A stretch of 64,000 nucleotides of DNA from Closterium sp. NIES-65 (Eukaryota > Streptophyta > Zygnematophyceae > Desmidiales > Closteriaceae), in assembly GCA_948144175.1 (NCBI GenBank), contig CANXME010002459.1, positions 157,333 to 221,332 of the forward strand, written 5' to 3'. Shown piece after piece: positions 1 through 9,590 of the stretch. Under the pieces are notes generated by a model that ran no database searches, was not told the origin of the DNA, and saw only the letters and a program-made list of their open reading frames with translations. Numbering within the stretch: the first letter of the stretch is position 1; each line of letters begins with the position of its first letter. The position numbers were made by a program, and so were the translations under genes.

Positions 1-754
1 ACCCCTTCCCTGTACTTCAGCAAAAACCCTGGTCGATTAGGCCTTTGCAGTTACGTAGATAGTGACGACTGCATCACCGCTTTGAGTTCCCTCATTTACC
101 CGTAACCTACCCTCCTCATAAACCATCCACCCAACCCTACACCACATTGCAGATCGAATGGCCCCTTCTGCAGGATAAGCATCGCAAGCGAATCAGTAGC
201 CAGCCGGAGCAGAACAGGCCAAACTACCGGGAGTGGTGCGAAAAGGTCAAACAGATGATCCATTTTGCTGTCGTGGAGCGGAGGATCCCCCACGATCCGG
301 CTATGGGTGCGTTCGTCTTTCCGAACAAATTCCTCATCGACGACGGCGACCGAGATGTCGTGCTTGCCCACCGGGCGCTTTCAAGGCCCGCCAGTGCGTA
401 GGCTATTTGACCTGGTGCTAAGACTGCTTGTTGCTAGAATGCTGAACAATGGTTATTGTAAACTGCAATAATAAATGCAATTTTGATATCCTCAATATCC
501 GAAATGAACAAAAACAGAATTTAGTTCTGAATAATTTGGTCACAAATTTGCAACAAAACGGATTGCGCCCGAATGTCATCCGGAAAAGCTCGCGTGCCAA
601 ATTGGAACTTGAACTGAGCCAAACCTTGTTGCGAGATGTGTCTCGGAGCTCCTATCAAATGACTCCAACTGTCGGTCCAAATTGGCTCCAGATTTTTTTA
701 CGCGAAGACAATCGAAATCAAAATTCGTCCAAACTTGGCATAGGGTTTTAATGA
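1..754 (+). repeat. Inverted-repeat arm A (copy of arm at 6641-7390)
   Basis: This segment is homologous, in opposite orientation, to 6641-7390. The similarity covers part of an intron, a complete terminal exon and about 350 bp of 3' flank. Both arms end at the same place, beside the sequence CATAGGGTTTT, and both then abut Copia debris: RNase H here, gag in the other arm. The arms have diverged visibly at the nucleotide level, so this is an old duplication. Confidence 0.8.
153..401 (+). CDS. Terminal exon of an unknown gene (copy A)
   Basis: The exon follows a plausible 3' splice site (CATTGCAG ending at 152) and reads 82 codons to a TAG. It is the counterpart of the last exon of the minus-strand gene at 6989-8055. 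Blocks such as FAVVERRIPHDPA and FPNKFLIDDGD are identical in both copies, although the flanking intron and 3' sequence have drifted. This suggests past selection on the protein. One residue near the end is missing relative to the other copy. Upstream exons would lie outside the window. I do not recognise the family; it could be a host gene or a gene of an unidentified transposon. Confidence 0.5.
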   Translation: MEWPLLQDKHRKRISSQPEQNRPNYREWCEKVKQMIHFAVVERRIPHDPAMGAFVFPNKFLIDDGDRDVVLAHRALSRPASA

Positions 755-1141
755 TGTTCAGCCTTGGTTCCGGCTCTGTTTCGTGGCGGTCTACCCGCTT
801 GTCTTCTGTTCTCGGCTCCAGTTGTGAGGCTGAGATCTACGCGGGGGCCATGGCTGCAGAGGAGCTACGTTGGCTCACCTACCTGCTGACTGACCTAGGA
901 GAGCCGCCTGGTTCTCCTCCAGTTCTGTACGTAGACAACAAGGTCATGCTGGCCTTGTGTCGGGAGGACAGACTGGAGCACAGAACGAAGCACATTGCTC
1001 TCCGCTACTTTCTTGCTCGTGAGCTGCAGCAGCGTGGTCAGCTGCGCCTTGCTTACGTGGCCTCTGAGGCCAACATTGCTGATATCTTTACCAAGGCACT
1101 TCCGCCTTGTGATCATCAGCGCTTCTGTACGATGCTAGGTC

Positions 1142-1378
1142 TGTTAAGTAACGAGCTTAAGAGGTAGTTGAGAGTTAAGGCGGCCTAGGCTTAGTAGCCT
1201 AGGCCAAGGAGAAGTCGAGTGGTTTGTGCCAAGGGAGAGTATCGAGAATGGGAATGGTGTTCACTATAGCAAGAGAGTACATATAGCAAACAAGTGAAGA
1301 AAGAGGTGCACCACCTATAAAGTTCATATCTACACTACAGCTAGAACTACATGCAGGTATACGAATATAATTCTGACA
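1142..1378 (+). repeat. TRIM1 5' LTR (237 bp)
   Basis: Begins TGTTAAG and ends TTCTGACA. It ends in the same CTGACA as the LTRs of the small TRIM at 21057 and of Copia A. Confidence 0.92.
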
Positions 1379-2058
1379 TCCCCCCGTAACTGCATGCAGG
1401 AATAGCTAAGTGCAAAACACATCCTGTAGAGCTACACCACAGACTGATAAAACAGCAACAGCAGGTACGGTAACAGAGCAGGTACAGTAGGTCGACAACA
1501 AGAAATTCCTGCCACCCCCTTACCCTCTCCCCCCCCTACCACAGGAGGGGCAGCAGGGAGAGTGAGGAGGCGGGTTGGCTCTGGCTGGTCACCCCCTCCA
1601 TCTCCTCACCCTCCCCCTCCCCCTCCCCCCCACACTACTGCAGGAGCAGCAGAGGGGGGAAGAGAGGAGAGGTGGAGGGACGGCTGCTGGTTGGTCTCAC
1701 ACCCGCCACCCAAGTGCCACTCCCCCTGCTCCCCCACACCCTCACACCCTCCCCCCAGCGGCAGCTGCAGCAGTGGGAACGAAAGGAGGAGGATGGGAAG
1801 GGAAGCACACTACCCAACACTCCAACACCCACCACCCCCATACCCTCCCCCCCACGGCTGCAGGGAGACGAAGGAGGAGGGGGTGGGCGGGAAGAAAGCC
1901 GCAGAGCGACTACAGAGGGTCGGCGCAGATAGGTCAGGGGCGGCTGCAGGGAGTGCAGGCGCGGGGTGAGGCAGAGGCAACGCCGAGTGCGCCAGGGGCG
2001 GGTACTTGGCGGTTCAGGACACCGTCGCAGGCGCCAGGGGCGGTTCCGCGGCGGCTCA

Positions 2059-2270
2059 AGGGCACCGTCGTGCATGCCACGGAGCGCACGACGAGCAGGG
2101 CACCGTCGCGTGTTACGGGGCGCACGACGGGCAAGTTTAGGGCACCATCGTATGCCTCGGGGCGCACGATGAGCAGGGCAGCGTCGCGTGCCACGGGGCG
2201 CACAACGGGCAAGTTTAAGTTTAGGGCACCGTCGCGTGCCACGGGGTGCGCGACGGGCAGAGAAGATGTC
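2059..2270 (+). repeat. Imperfect tandem repeat inside TRIM1
   Basis: About five units of roughly 36-48 bp, built around GGGCACCGTCGCGTGCCACG followed by GGCGCACGACGAGC, some with an added AAGTTT. All frames through it are low-complexity, so I do not call it coding. Confidence 0.75.
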
Positions 2271-2392
2271 ACTCGCCACCCCGGGGCGGGACATGACGAA
2301 AATCGCCACGCGCCCTAGGCGCGCAACCGGAAAAACAGCAGCGGAAGCATAAGGCGGGCCCACAGGCTAGGACGAAACACGCTCTAATCTCA

Positions 2393-2629
2393 TGTTAAGT
2401 AACAAGCTTATGAGGTAGTTGAGAGTTAAGGCGGCCTAGGCTTAGTCGCCTAGGCCAAGAAGAAGTCGAGTGGTTTGTGCCAAGGGAGCTTATCAAGAAT
2501 GGGAATGGTGTTCACTATAGCAAGAGAGTACATATAGCAAACAAGTGAAGAAAGAGGTGCACCACCTATAAAGTTCATATCTACACAACAGCTAGAACTA
2601 CATGCAGGTATAAGAATATAAATCTGACA
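2393..2629 (+). repeat. TRIM1 3' LTR (237 bp)
   Basis: Same length as the 5' LTR, about 4% different from it, and followed by the AGGTC target duplicate. Confidence 0.92.
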
Positions 2630-2866
2630 AGGTCTTGTGCCTACTTGGCCTCACTTGCTCACTTCTTGACCTTGCTTGTACTGTGATCTTTCTATACCTG
2701 CACTTGCTTGTTTATCTTTATATATGATCTTGCATGTGAACTGGCCTTGTGGCCTTGAACTTGTGCTCGGAATGTGTGGTGACGTTGTGATCCACCCTGA
2801 GCTTGCTTTGCTTTGCTTGACTGGTCTTGTGACCTCTTGTTCTCCCCCACTTCGCCTATGGGGGTG

Positions 2867-2992
2867 TGTCAAACTCATATGCTATAGTCTGTGTAGGCTG
2901 TAGTGGGGTAGACAATATGGGGTACAACACTTTTAGGTTTTCCTACTTGTACCCACCTGCTTGCTAGTTCATCCATTCCTCGTTCTCTCACA
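2867..2992 (+). repeat. 3' LTR of Copia E (126 bp)
   Basis: The LTR starts TGTCAAAC and ends CTCACA, within TG...CA limits, and sits just after a G-rich polypurine tract. It contains the core found in LTRs of elements A, C, D and F: GTAGTGGGGTAG followed by ATGGGGTACAAC. It is closest to the LTR of element F (5122-5239). No matching 5' LTR is present. Confidence 0.75.
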
Positions 2993-4859
2993 CGTCTCCC
3001 CACTTCTTGGGGTGTGCCGGTTCGCTAGGTGTTTTTCTCCAGAGCTTCACCTAGTCTGGGGGTGTGTTGGAGTAGGGTAGAGCTCGCTCTGGTCTTTATT
3101 TTGGTGTTCTTATATTATTTCTCCATGCTTAGAGAGAGTTACGCATTCAGGTTCGTGTTAGGTTCATTTCGTAGTTTTTAGTACAAACCAAAGACACCCT
3201 TTGTTCAATTAGGGTTTCCAACCCTCTCTCTTTTGTACCTTGACATTTCTCTTCCTAGTTCAACTTTTTCGACCCTACCTAAGTCTCTCGCCGTCCATGG
3301 CTCCTCTCATCTTAACAAGAAGCCGGTTCACATCATTCTCACATTTACGTTTTAGCCTTTCTAGTATCCTTGCGTTGGCACTATCCGAAGCATGAGAACG
3401 ATTTCTACACACTTGATTGTGATTTATCAAACCCTGTCCAGTAGTGGAGATGAATCCACAGCCACATATAAAGTCTATGATGATGATAGAGCATACAAAG
3501 GTCTACTGTACCGACTGGTGCAAGATTGGTGAAGAAATCTACAGATCTAGGCTGCATGCAAGCAATTAACAAGCCATGTCTAAAATACATGGAAGTTTTT
3601 GAGCATCTTACCCTGGACCTGCATGCAAAGATCACAGGCTATGGCGATCAGTGGCAAGAGGGGGCCAATCAATGACTCTAAACTAAAATTGGCCAAAACT
3701 AAACAAAAAAAAGAACAGTTCCGACCCCACTGGTCCCTCAGGCCGCATCACTTTCGCGCCCTATAGCACGCGTCGGCACGAGACGCTTCCAATGGGGCAT
3801 CGACGAAGTCGCAGGTATGTTCTGAGAGATCCTCATATTAAGCTAGAATGAAAAACAGCGCTATTTTCGCAGCCCGTGATCTGCCTTAACACCCGGAACG
3901 CACACCTTACATTCGTGCAAGCCACGCGTAGCATGGGTCGTGAGGCGTCGTTAAATAAATAATAAAATAAAATAAAAACATTTTGAGTATCGACTAGAAA
4001 TGGGCGGCTCCAGAGGGAGGGCGGCTTGAAGGGAGACGCCATGGTGGGGAAGAAAACTAAACGATAAGCAGAACTCTCAAAGTAGTGAGGGGGGAATAAG
4101 GGAGTTGGAGTGTGCCGTTATACGGGCACGCGTACCTCTTACAACTTTGCGACACCACCCGAATCCGCCTAGTATCCCCCTTCAAACCTTCGCTCCCTTG
4201 CTCGACAAGCGTGCAATTTTTGCACGTAACAAGGGCTGCAACTCCGACGAACTAAGGTCAAGAACGATCTTTCATGCCTAAAATCTGAGCCGTCCGAATG
4301 GCTTCCCTACCCGGTTACCGTTAGTACTAGTCGCTCACGGTTATCGTCTTGGTAACCCACTCGTATACTCGTTGCTAGTGTGATTCGTTGTGTAGCAGAA
4401 TACGAATGGCTCGATGAGGTTATTTAGATAAGAAACCAAAATTGTAAATCACTAATAGCACAGGCACAGACTACTTCATTTTAATAAATCGTGTAACACT
4501 ATAATATTTTTTGCACCATTTCATTCTATTAGATTGACTGTCTTAAAAGATGAACCTAAAACAAAATTTACAAAACCTACAACTGCAGGAGAATTATAAT
4601 ATGATGATAACATTATACAGATTAAAGTGCAGCTGTAACATCACGCACGACTTTCGAACACCTCCGCACCGTACTGTACCGTGTTGAGTCCATCGCTCCA
4701 AACGCCAGATATTTGGGCAGATTGCCCGGAAACTGATCAGTGGCAACACGTTTTGGAAAGCTGGGTAACTGCGGAACATCAGTGGTAGCTCGAAAACAGT
4801 GGGCAATCAGAAAAAAACACCACATGCAAACTGCTGGAACACGATATCGCCGATCATAC
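2993..4859. other. Intergenic stretch, no gene recognised
   Basis: No convincing coding sequence. At about 3055-3070 a purine tract CTGGGGGTG is followed by TGTTGGAGTAGGG, which looks like the polypurine tract/LTR junction of another retroelement, but no partner LTR is visible. The 3300-4850 part is AT-richer and featureless to me. Confidence 0.5.
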
Positions 4860-5121
4860 TACGGGCTGTTTCCCAGCGCCCACCAGCATAGTTGCCATGT
4901 TCCTCGTCCAATGCCACTTTGGTCTGATGTGCTTTGTCAGGCCATGAAGACAAGCGTTCTTGACAAGCTCCACAGCCGACTCATTGTCACAGAAAATCAC
5001 AATTGGCTCTCTCTGAGCAACACCAATCTCCTCTAACAAGCGCCTCAGCCACACCACCTCCTTTGCCCCATGATGAAGGGCCATATACTCAGTCTCACAC
5101 AAGGACAGCCCCACCTCGTCC
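4860..5121 (-). pseudogene. Copia G RNase H fragment
   Basis: On the minus strand this encodes a Ty1/copia RNase H segment: CETEYMALHHGAKEVVWL, then RRLLEEIG, then FCDNESAVELVKN and HGLTKHIRPKWHW. It resembles elements 1 and 2 (SEYMAMFHGVKEVIWLRRLL) more than E or C, so it comes from a different Copia lineage. It is cut on its upstream side at 5121/5122 by the LTR end of element F, which implies F inserted into it. Confidence 0.75.
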
Positions 5122-5239
5122 TGTGAGAATAAGAACGAGGAAGAATGAACTAGCAAGCAGGTGGGTACAAGTATGAAAACCAAAAAGAGTTGTACCCCAT
5201 GTTGTCTACCCCATTACAGCCTAAAATATAGTTCCGACA
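5122..5239 (-). repeat. 3' LTR of Copia F (118 bp)
   Basis: On the minus strand it starts TGTCGGAAC and ends TTCTCACA, preceded by a G-rich tract TATGGGGGTG. It shares the LTR core of the A/C/D/E group. Confidence 0.75.
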
Positions 5240-5496
5240 CACCCCCATAGGCAAAGTGGGGGACCAGCAAGAGAACAAGGCAAGGTCAAGCTCAGGGTGG
5301 ATCACAACGTCACCACACATTCTGAGCACAAGTTCAAGGCCAAAAGGCCAGATCACATGCAGGATTATAAATCAAGGTGAACAAGCAAGACACTGATCTC
5401 AACATAGCAAGGGTAAGCATGCAGGTGCAGGTATAGATAGATCACAATAGAAGCAAAGTCAAGAGGGAAACAAGTCAGGCACGGTAGGCACAAGAC

Positions 5497-6250
5497 CTAG
5501 CATAGTACAAAAACGCTGATGATCAGAAGGCTGAAGTGCCTTGGTAAAGATATCAGCAGTGTTGGCCCGAGAGGTCACGTAAGCAAGACGAAGATGACTT
5601 AGTTGCTGAGCTTGTCGACTTTGCTGCTCGCTGTCGTCTAGACTACGCAGCTAGTCTTGTTGCTGAGTCTGAGTCTGTCTGTCCTCCGCCCGTCGGGGGT
5701 GAGTGTGCTCTTAGCACGGATGTCCTTGAGGACAGACAGGAGGACTTTGAGTGCTTTGCCGCTGCTGTACTTCACGTGGGCGAGTCCAACAGTGTCAGCA
5801 GTAGCAAAGACCAAGTCGTCGACATACACGAGGATGTAGAACGGCGGCAAAGAGGTGTCGGTGCGCAGAAAAAGCGACGGGTCGGCAGTAGAAGGAGCAA
5901 ACCCAAGAGCTGCAAGTTTAGTCCTCCGTGTGTCGTGCCACTCACGGGGCACCTGGCAGAGACCGTAGACTGGCCGCCGGAGGCTCCACTGGGTACCAGG
6001 AGGAAACGACCCAGTGAAGCCAGGTGGGCGGCACAACCAGATCTCCTCGTGGAGGCTGCCCTGCAGGAAAGGTGTGCTGAAGTCAAGAGAGTGAAGCTCG
6101 TAGTAGCGCTGAGTGGCTATGTGCAGCAACACCTAAAGAGTGGTCATCTTCGGGGTGGGAGAGAAGGTCTGAAAGTAGTCAACTTCCTGCCGCTGACTGA
6201 AACCTTGAGCCACGTAACGCGCCTTGAAGACAGGAAGCGAGTAGTACTCC
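5497..6250 (-). pseudogene. Copia F pol fragment with internal inversion
   Basis: The reverse transcriptase portion reads HSLDFSTPFLQGSLHEEIWL, PVYGLCQVPREWHD and FYILVYVDDLVFATAD, so the catalytic YVDD survives. After GLAHVK the strand switches. Positions 5606-5768 encode, on the plus strand, a segment that belongs upstream of reverse transcriptase (CRLDYAASLVAES, GGECALSTDVLEDRQED). The minus strand then resumes in the RNase H tail (LRLAYVTSRANTADIFTKAL). The arrangement cannot make a functional protein. Confidence 0.8.
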
Positions 6251-6261
6251 GTGACCCTCTA

Positions 6262-6635
6262 CTCTGAGCGTACCACTCACGAAGCTGCTGGGGCGAAAGG
6301 GTCACGCGCGGACACCGTTGCAGCTGCACCTGGTCACTACAGGAAGCTCTCAAACGACCCGCTCCAGGGCGACTCCCACCACGGCCACCCCTACAACCCC
6401 AACTAGCGTACCACTCACGAAGGTGGTGGGGCGAAAGAATCTTGCGCGGATGCCGCTGCAGCTGCACCTCGCCACTAGAAGAAGCTCCCGAACGACCCAG
6501 AGGCAACTCGTACGACGGCCACCGCGACAACCCTAACTATCGTACCACTCACAAAGCTGCTGAGGCATGAGGGACTCACGCAGACGTCGCTGGAGCTGCA
6601 TCTGGCCATTGCCAGATGCAGCAGTAGCAGTACAT
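6262..6635 (-). repeat. Triplicated gag segment of Copia F (about 135-bp units)
   Basis: Three consecutive imperfect copies, each starting (plus strand) GTACCACTCACRAAG. They encode on the minus strand VQLQR..P, then LSP..LREWYAQ. The single-copy equivalent in element C reads PPPQQLREWYAQR at the start of its zinc-knuckle region. Confidence 0.7.
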
Positions 6636-6640
6636 CACAA

Positions 6641-7390
6641 AAACCCTATGCCAAGTTTGGACGAATTTTGATTGGGGTTGTCTTCGCGTAAAACAATCCG
6701 GACCCAATTTTGACCGACGGTTGGAATCATTTGATAAGAGCTCCGACACACATCTCGCGACAAGGTTTGGCTCGGGTCAAGTTTCAAATTGGCAAGCGAG
6801 CTTTTCCGGATGACATTTGGGCACAATCCATTTTGGTGCAATGTCGGTATCAAATTTGTTTAAACTGGATTTCGGTTTTGTTTTATTTTGGGTATTGAGA
6901 ATTTCAGAATTACATTCAATCTTCCGGGTTACAACAACGATTATTCAGCATTCTCACAACCAGCAGTTTTAGAACCAGGTCAAATAGCCTACGCAATGCT
7001 GGGCCCTGCAATCGCCCGATGGGCAAGAATGACATCTCCAAGGTCGCCATCGTCGATGAGGAACTTGTTCGGGAAGATGAACGCACGCTGAGCCGGATCG
7101 TGTGGGATCCGCCGCTCCACGACGGCAAATTGTATCATCTGTTCGACCTTGTCACACCACTCGAAGTAGTCCGGCCTGTTTTGTTCTGGGTGGGCTGGAA
7201 TTCGCTTGCGACGCTTATCCTGCGGAAGGGGCCACTCGATCTACAATGTGGTGTAGGGTTGGGTGGATGGAGTATGGGGGGGGGGTTACGGGTATATGGG
7301 CCAACTGAAAGCAATGAAGATGACACACCCTACGTAACTGCAAACGCCTAAGCGACCAAGGATTTAGATGAGGTACAGGCAAGGGGTTTA
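6641..7390 (-). repeat. Inverted-repeat arm B (partner of 1-754)
   Basis: Homologous in opposite orientation to 1-754, with exon, intron and 3' flank collinear. The arm ends at 6641 beside F gag sequence. Confidence 0.8.
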
Positions 7391-8055
7391 GGGGATGAGG
7401 CATGGGTGTACAGACACATATCTACATCTTTACCGAAAACAGGCCCCATGCCACCATGCGGCTCTTAAACTTGGTGAACACGACCCCACCCCTCTTGAAG
7501 GAGAGCTTGAACACATAAGCAAACAAGGGGTTGCTGAAGGGCGTTCCGGTGGCCTTGTCAAAGTGCCAGTTGAGGGCCCACTGTTCTGCATTTTGGAGGG
7601 AGCGTACCGGTTGGAAAGGGGGTGCAGAGAAATCAAGTAGCTGGGTGAGAGTTAGGGTGAGGAACACCGCACGGTTATTTGTAGCTGCCACCTGGCATAT
7701 GGGCAGGGGGATATGGTAAGTTTGAGTCGCACATACCATCTCTGTACTCGGCCAGGAGATCCTCGTGGTTGAACCACTTCTTTGGGTGTAGCTTAGTGGG
7801 CAGGGTATCCACGAGATGGGCGTAATCGGAGAGGCCCATGCCGGCGTACGTTGCTGGCCTGAGGGTGCTGTTGATTGTTGACCCGGTTGACGACATCTGG
7901 TGGTTGAAGACACCCATGGTTGACTTGTCGTTGTGCAACCACAACAGCTTCAGTGACTCGAGCCCTTCGGCAGACAAGTGGATAGCGAACGCCTCGAACA
8001 CTTCCTCCGGTACAGGGTAGTACTGGATTTTCTCCAGGGGGCTCAAAAACCGGAG
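6989..8055 (-). CDS. Unknown multi-exon gene (copy B), three 3' exons
   Basis: Three exons are recognisable on the minus strand. The first runs from 8055 (after a CTCTTAG acceptor) to about 7735 (LEKIQYYPVPEEVFEAF, WLHNDKSTMGVFNHQM, KWFNHEDLLAEYRDG). The second is 7640-7434 (LLDFSAPPFQPV, HFDKATGTPFSNPLF, KRGGVVFTKFKSRMVAWG). The third is 7240-6989 (IEWPLPQDKRRKR, FAVVERRIPHDPA), ending in TAG. The last intron (GTAAAG...TTGTAG) is in phase. The donor at about 7735 does not join the next exon in phase under the simplest model, so there is another junction or a small lesion. The 5' exons may lie beyond the minisatellite. No known domain recognised. The last exon is repeated at 153-401. Confidence 0.55.
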
Positions 8056-8179
8056 CTAAGAGCACACTAAGAAGGCTTTGTTCTGCGCAGGGGTGTGGGG
8101 TATACAACACAATATGGGGAGAGAGAAACCATCAGTTATGACTGTGGCCGCGTGACCACAGGATGGACTGTGTGAACTT

Positions 8180-9590
8180 TCCACGTCACACCCTCCTGCA
8201 TCTGCCACGTCCACCAACAACCAGCCCCCCGTGCCACGTCACACCCTCCCACCCCATGCCACGTCACCCCCCACCCACCTGACACACGTCACCTTGTCAC
8301 GCGCCGCTCCCGTGTATCATTCCAAACCGCCATGTCTGCCCTAACCCTCACATTCCACCACGTCATACCCTTTTGCATCCGCCAACAACCCGCCCTTCTT
8401 GCCACGTCACACCCCCACCAAGAGCCACGTCCCCTCCCACCCTCCTGAAACGCCTCGTTGCGTCATGCGCCGCACATGTGTAGCCTTTTAAACAGCCACG
8501 TCATCCCCAGCACTCACCTTTCGCCATGTCACACCCACCTGCATCCACCACGTCATCCCCAACCCTCACCTTCCGCCACGTCCCACCCTCCTGCATCCGC
8601 CACGTCCACCAAACAGCCCCACGTGCCACATCACACCCTCCTGCATCCGCCACGTCACACCCTCCTGCATCCGCCACGTCCACCAACAACCAGCCCCACG
8701 TGCCACGTCACACCCTCCTGCATCCGCCACGTCACACCCTCATGCATCCGCCACGTCCACCAACAACCAGCCCCCCGTGCCACGTCACACCCTCCCACTC
8801 CATGCCACGTCACCCCCCACCCACCTGACACGCGTCGCATTCTCACGCGCCGCTCCCATGTACCATTCCAAACCGCCATGTCTGCCCCATCCCTCACATT
8901 CCACCGCGTCACAGCCTTTGCATCCGCCAACAACCCGCCCTACTTGCCACGTCACACCCCCCCCAAGAGCCACGTCACCCCCCACCCACCTGAAACGCCT
9001 CGCTGCGTCATGCGCCGCACACGTGTACCCTTTTAAACAGCCACGCCATCCCCAACACTCACCTTCCGCCATGTCACACCCACCTGCATCTGCCACGTCA
9101 TTCCCAACCCTCACCTTCCGCCACGTCACACCCTCCTGCATCCGCCACGACCACCAAACAGCCCCACGTGCCCTGTCACACCCTCCTGCATCCGCCACGT
9201 CACACCCTCCTGCATCCGCCACGTCCACCAACAACCAGCCCCTCATGCCATGTCACACCCTCCTGCATCCGCCACGTCACACCCTCCTCTATCCGCCATG
9301 TCCACCAACAACTAGCCCCCCGTGCCACGTCACACCCTCCCACCCCATGCCACGTCACCCCCCACCCACCTGACACGCGTCGCCTTGTCACGCGCCGCTC
9401 CCGTGTATCATTCCAAACCGCCATGTCTGCCCCAACCCTCACATTCCGCCACGTCACACCCTTTTGCATCCGCCAACAACCCGCCCTTCTTGCCACGTCA
9501 CACCCCCACCAAGAGCCACGTCACCCCCCACCCTCCTGAAACGCCTCGCTGCGTCATGCGCCGCACAGGTGTACCCTTTTGAACAGCCAC
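8180..9590 (+). repeat. GC-rich minisatellite, left part
   Basis: An array built from about 24-bp submonomers of the type CCACGTCACACCCTCCTGCA plus TCCG, mixed with variants such as CCACGTCCACCAACAACCAG. There is a higher-order period of about 545 bp: the phrase AACAGCCACGYCATCCCC recurs at about 8491, 9036 and 9581. Nearly every submonomer carries CACGTCA. The array is interrupted at 9590 by Copia element 1 and resumes at 16445. Confidence 0.9.

Larger units (their letters stand above)
1142..2629 (+). mobile_element. TRIM1: non-autonomous LTR element in Copia E
   Basis: Two 237-bp direct repeats, each beginning TGTTAAGTAAC and ending CTGACA, bracket about 1 kb of GC-rich DNA. The whole is flanked by a perfect 5-bp target duplication AGGTC (1137-1141 and 2630-2634). 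The LTRs differ at about ten positions, so this is not very recent. The interior has no gag or pol. A standard TGGTATCAGAGC primer-binding site is absent: the sequence after the LTR is TCCCCCCGTAACTGC. No purine tract precedes the second LTR. It must have been mobilised in trans. Confidence 0.92.
755..2669 (+). pseudogene. Copia E pol fragment (RNase H, C-terminal end)
   Basis: The frame 755-1141 encodes the Ty1/copia RNase H C-terminal half. It contains SSCEAEIYAGAMAAEELRWL, the YVDNK motif with the catalytic Asp, then LEHRTKHIALRYF and the terminal AYVASEANIADIFTKALP. These closely match the same region of element C. The frame is broken after FCTMLG by TRIM1 and would resume at 2630, ending at a TGA at 2667-2669. 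Everything upstream of RNase H is missing, so the fragment cannot be functional. Confidence 0.85.
755..2992 (+). mobile_element. Copia element E, 3' remnant, split by TRIM1
   Basis: This is a 5'-truncated Ty1/copia element. Its RNase H end (755-1141) and its 3' untranslated region plus LTR (2630-2992) are separated by the TRIM1 insertion at 1142-2629. Removing TRIM1 and one AGGTC copy restores continuity with the homologous element C. The 3' untranslated region carries the block GTGGTGACGTTGTGATCC shared with elements A, C and F. A G-rich tract (about 2860-2866) precedes the LTR. Confidence 0.85.
5122..6640 (-). mobile_element. Copia element F, rearranged remnant
   Basis: Read on the minus strand the order is: gag zinc-knuckle region in three tandem units (6635-6262), reverse transcriptase (6250-5770), a short inverted fragment (5768-5606), RNase H tail (5603-5497), conserved 3' untranslated block, then the 3' LTR (5239-5122). 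The 5' LTR, integrase and most of RNase H are lost. The LTR end at 5122 abuts Copia G RNase H. Confidence 0.8.

Noticed and set aside
1562..2363. Several long overlapping frames inside TRIM1 (up to 247 codons)
   Set aside because: They are open on both strands, low-complexity Pro/Arg/Ser-rich, and a by-product of GC-rich repeats lacking stops.
8180..9590. CRISPR-like regular array
   Set aside because: The units are contiguous variants of one another with no unique spacers of constant length, no cas genes, and the genome is eukaryotic.
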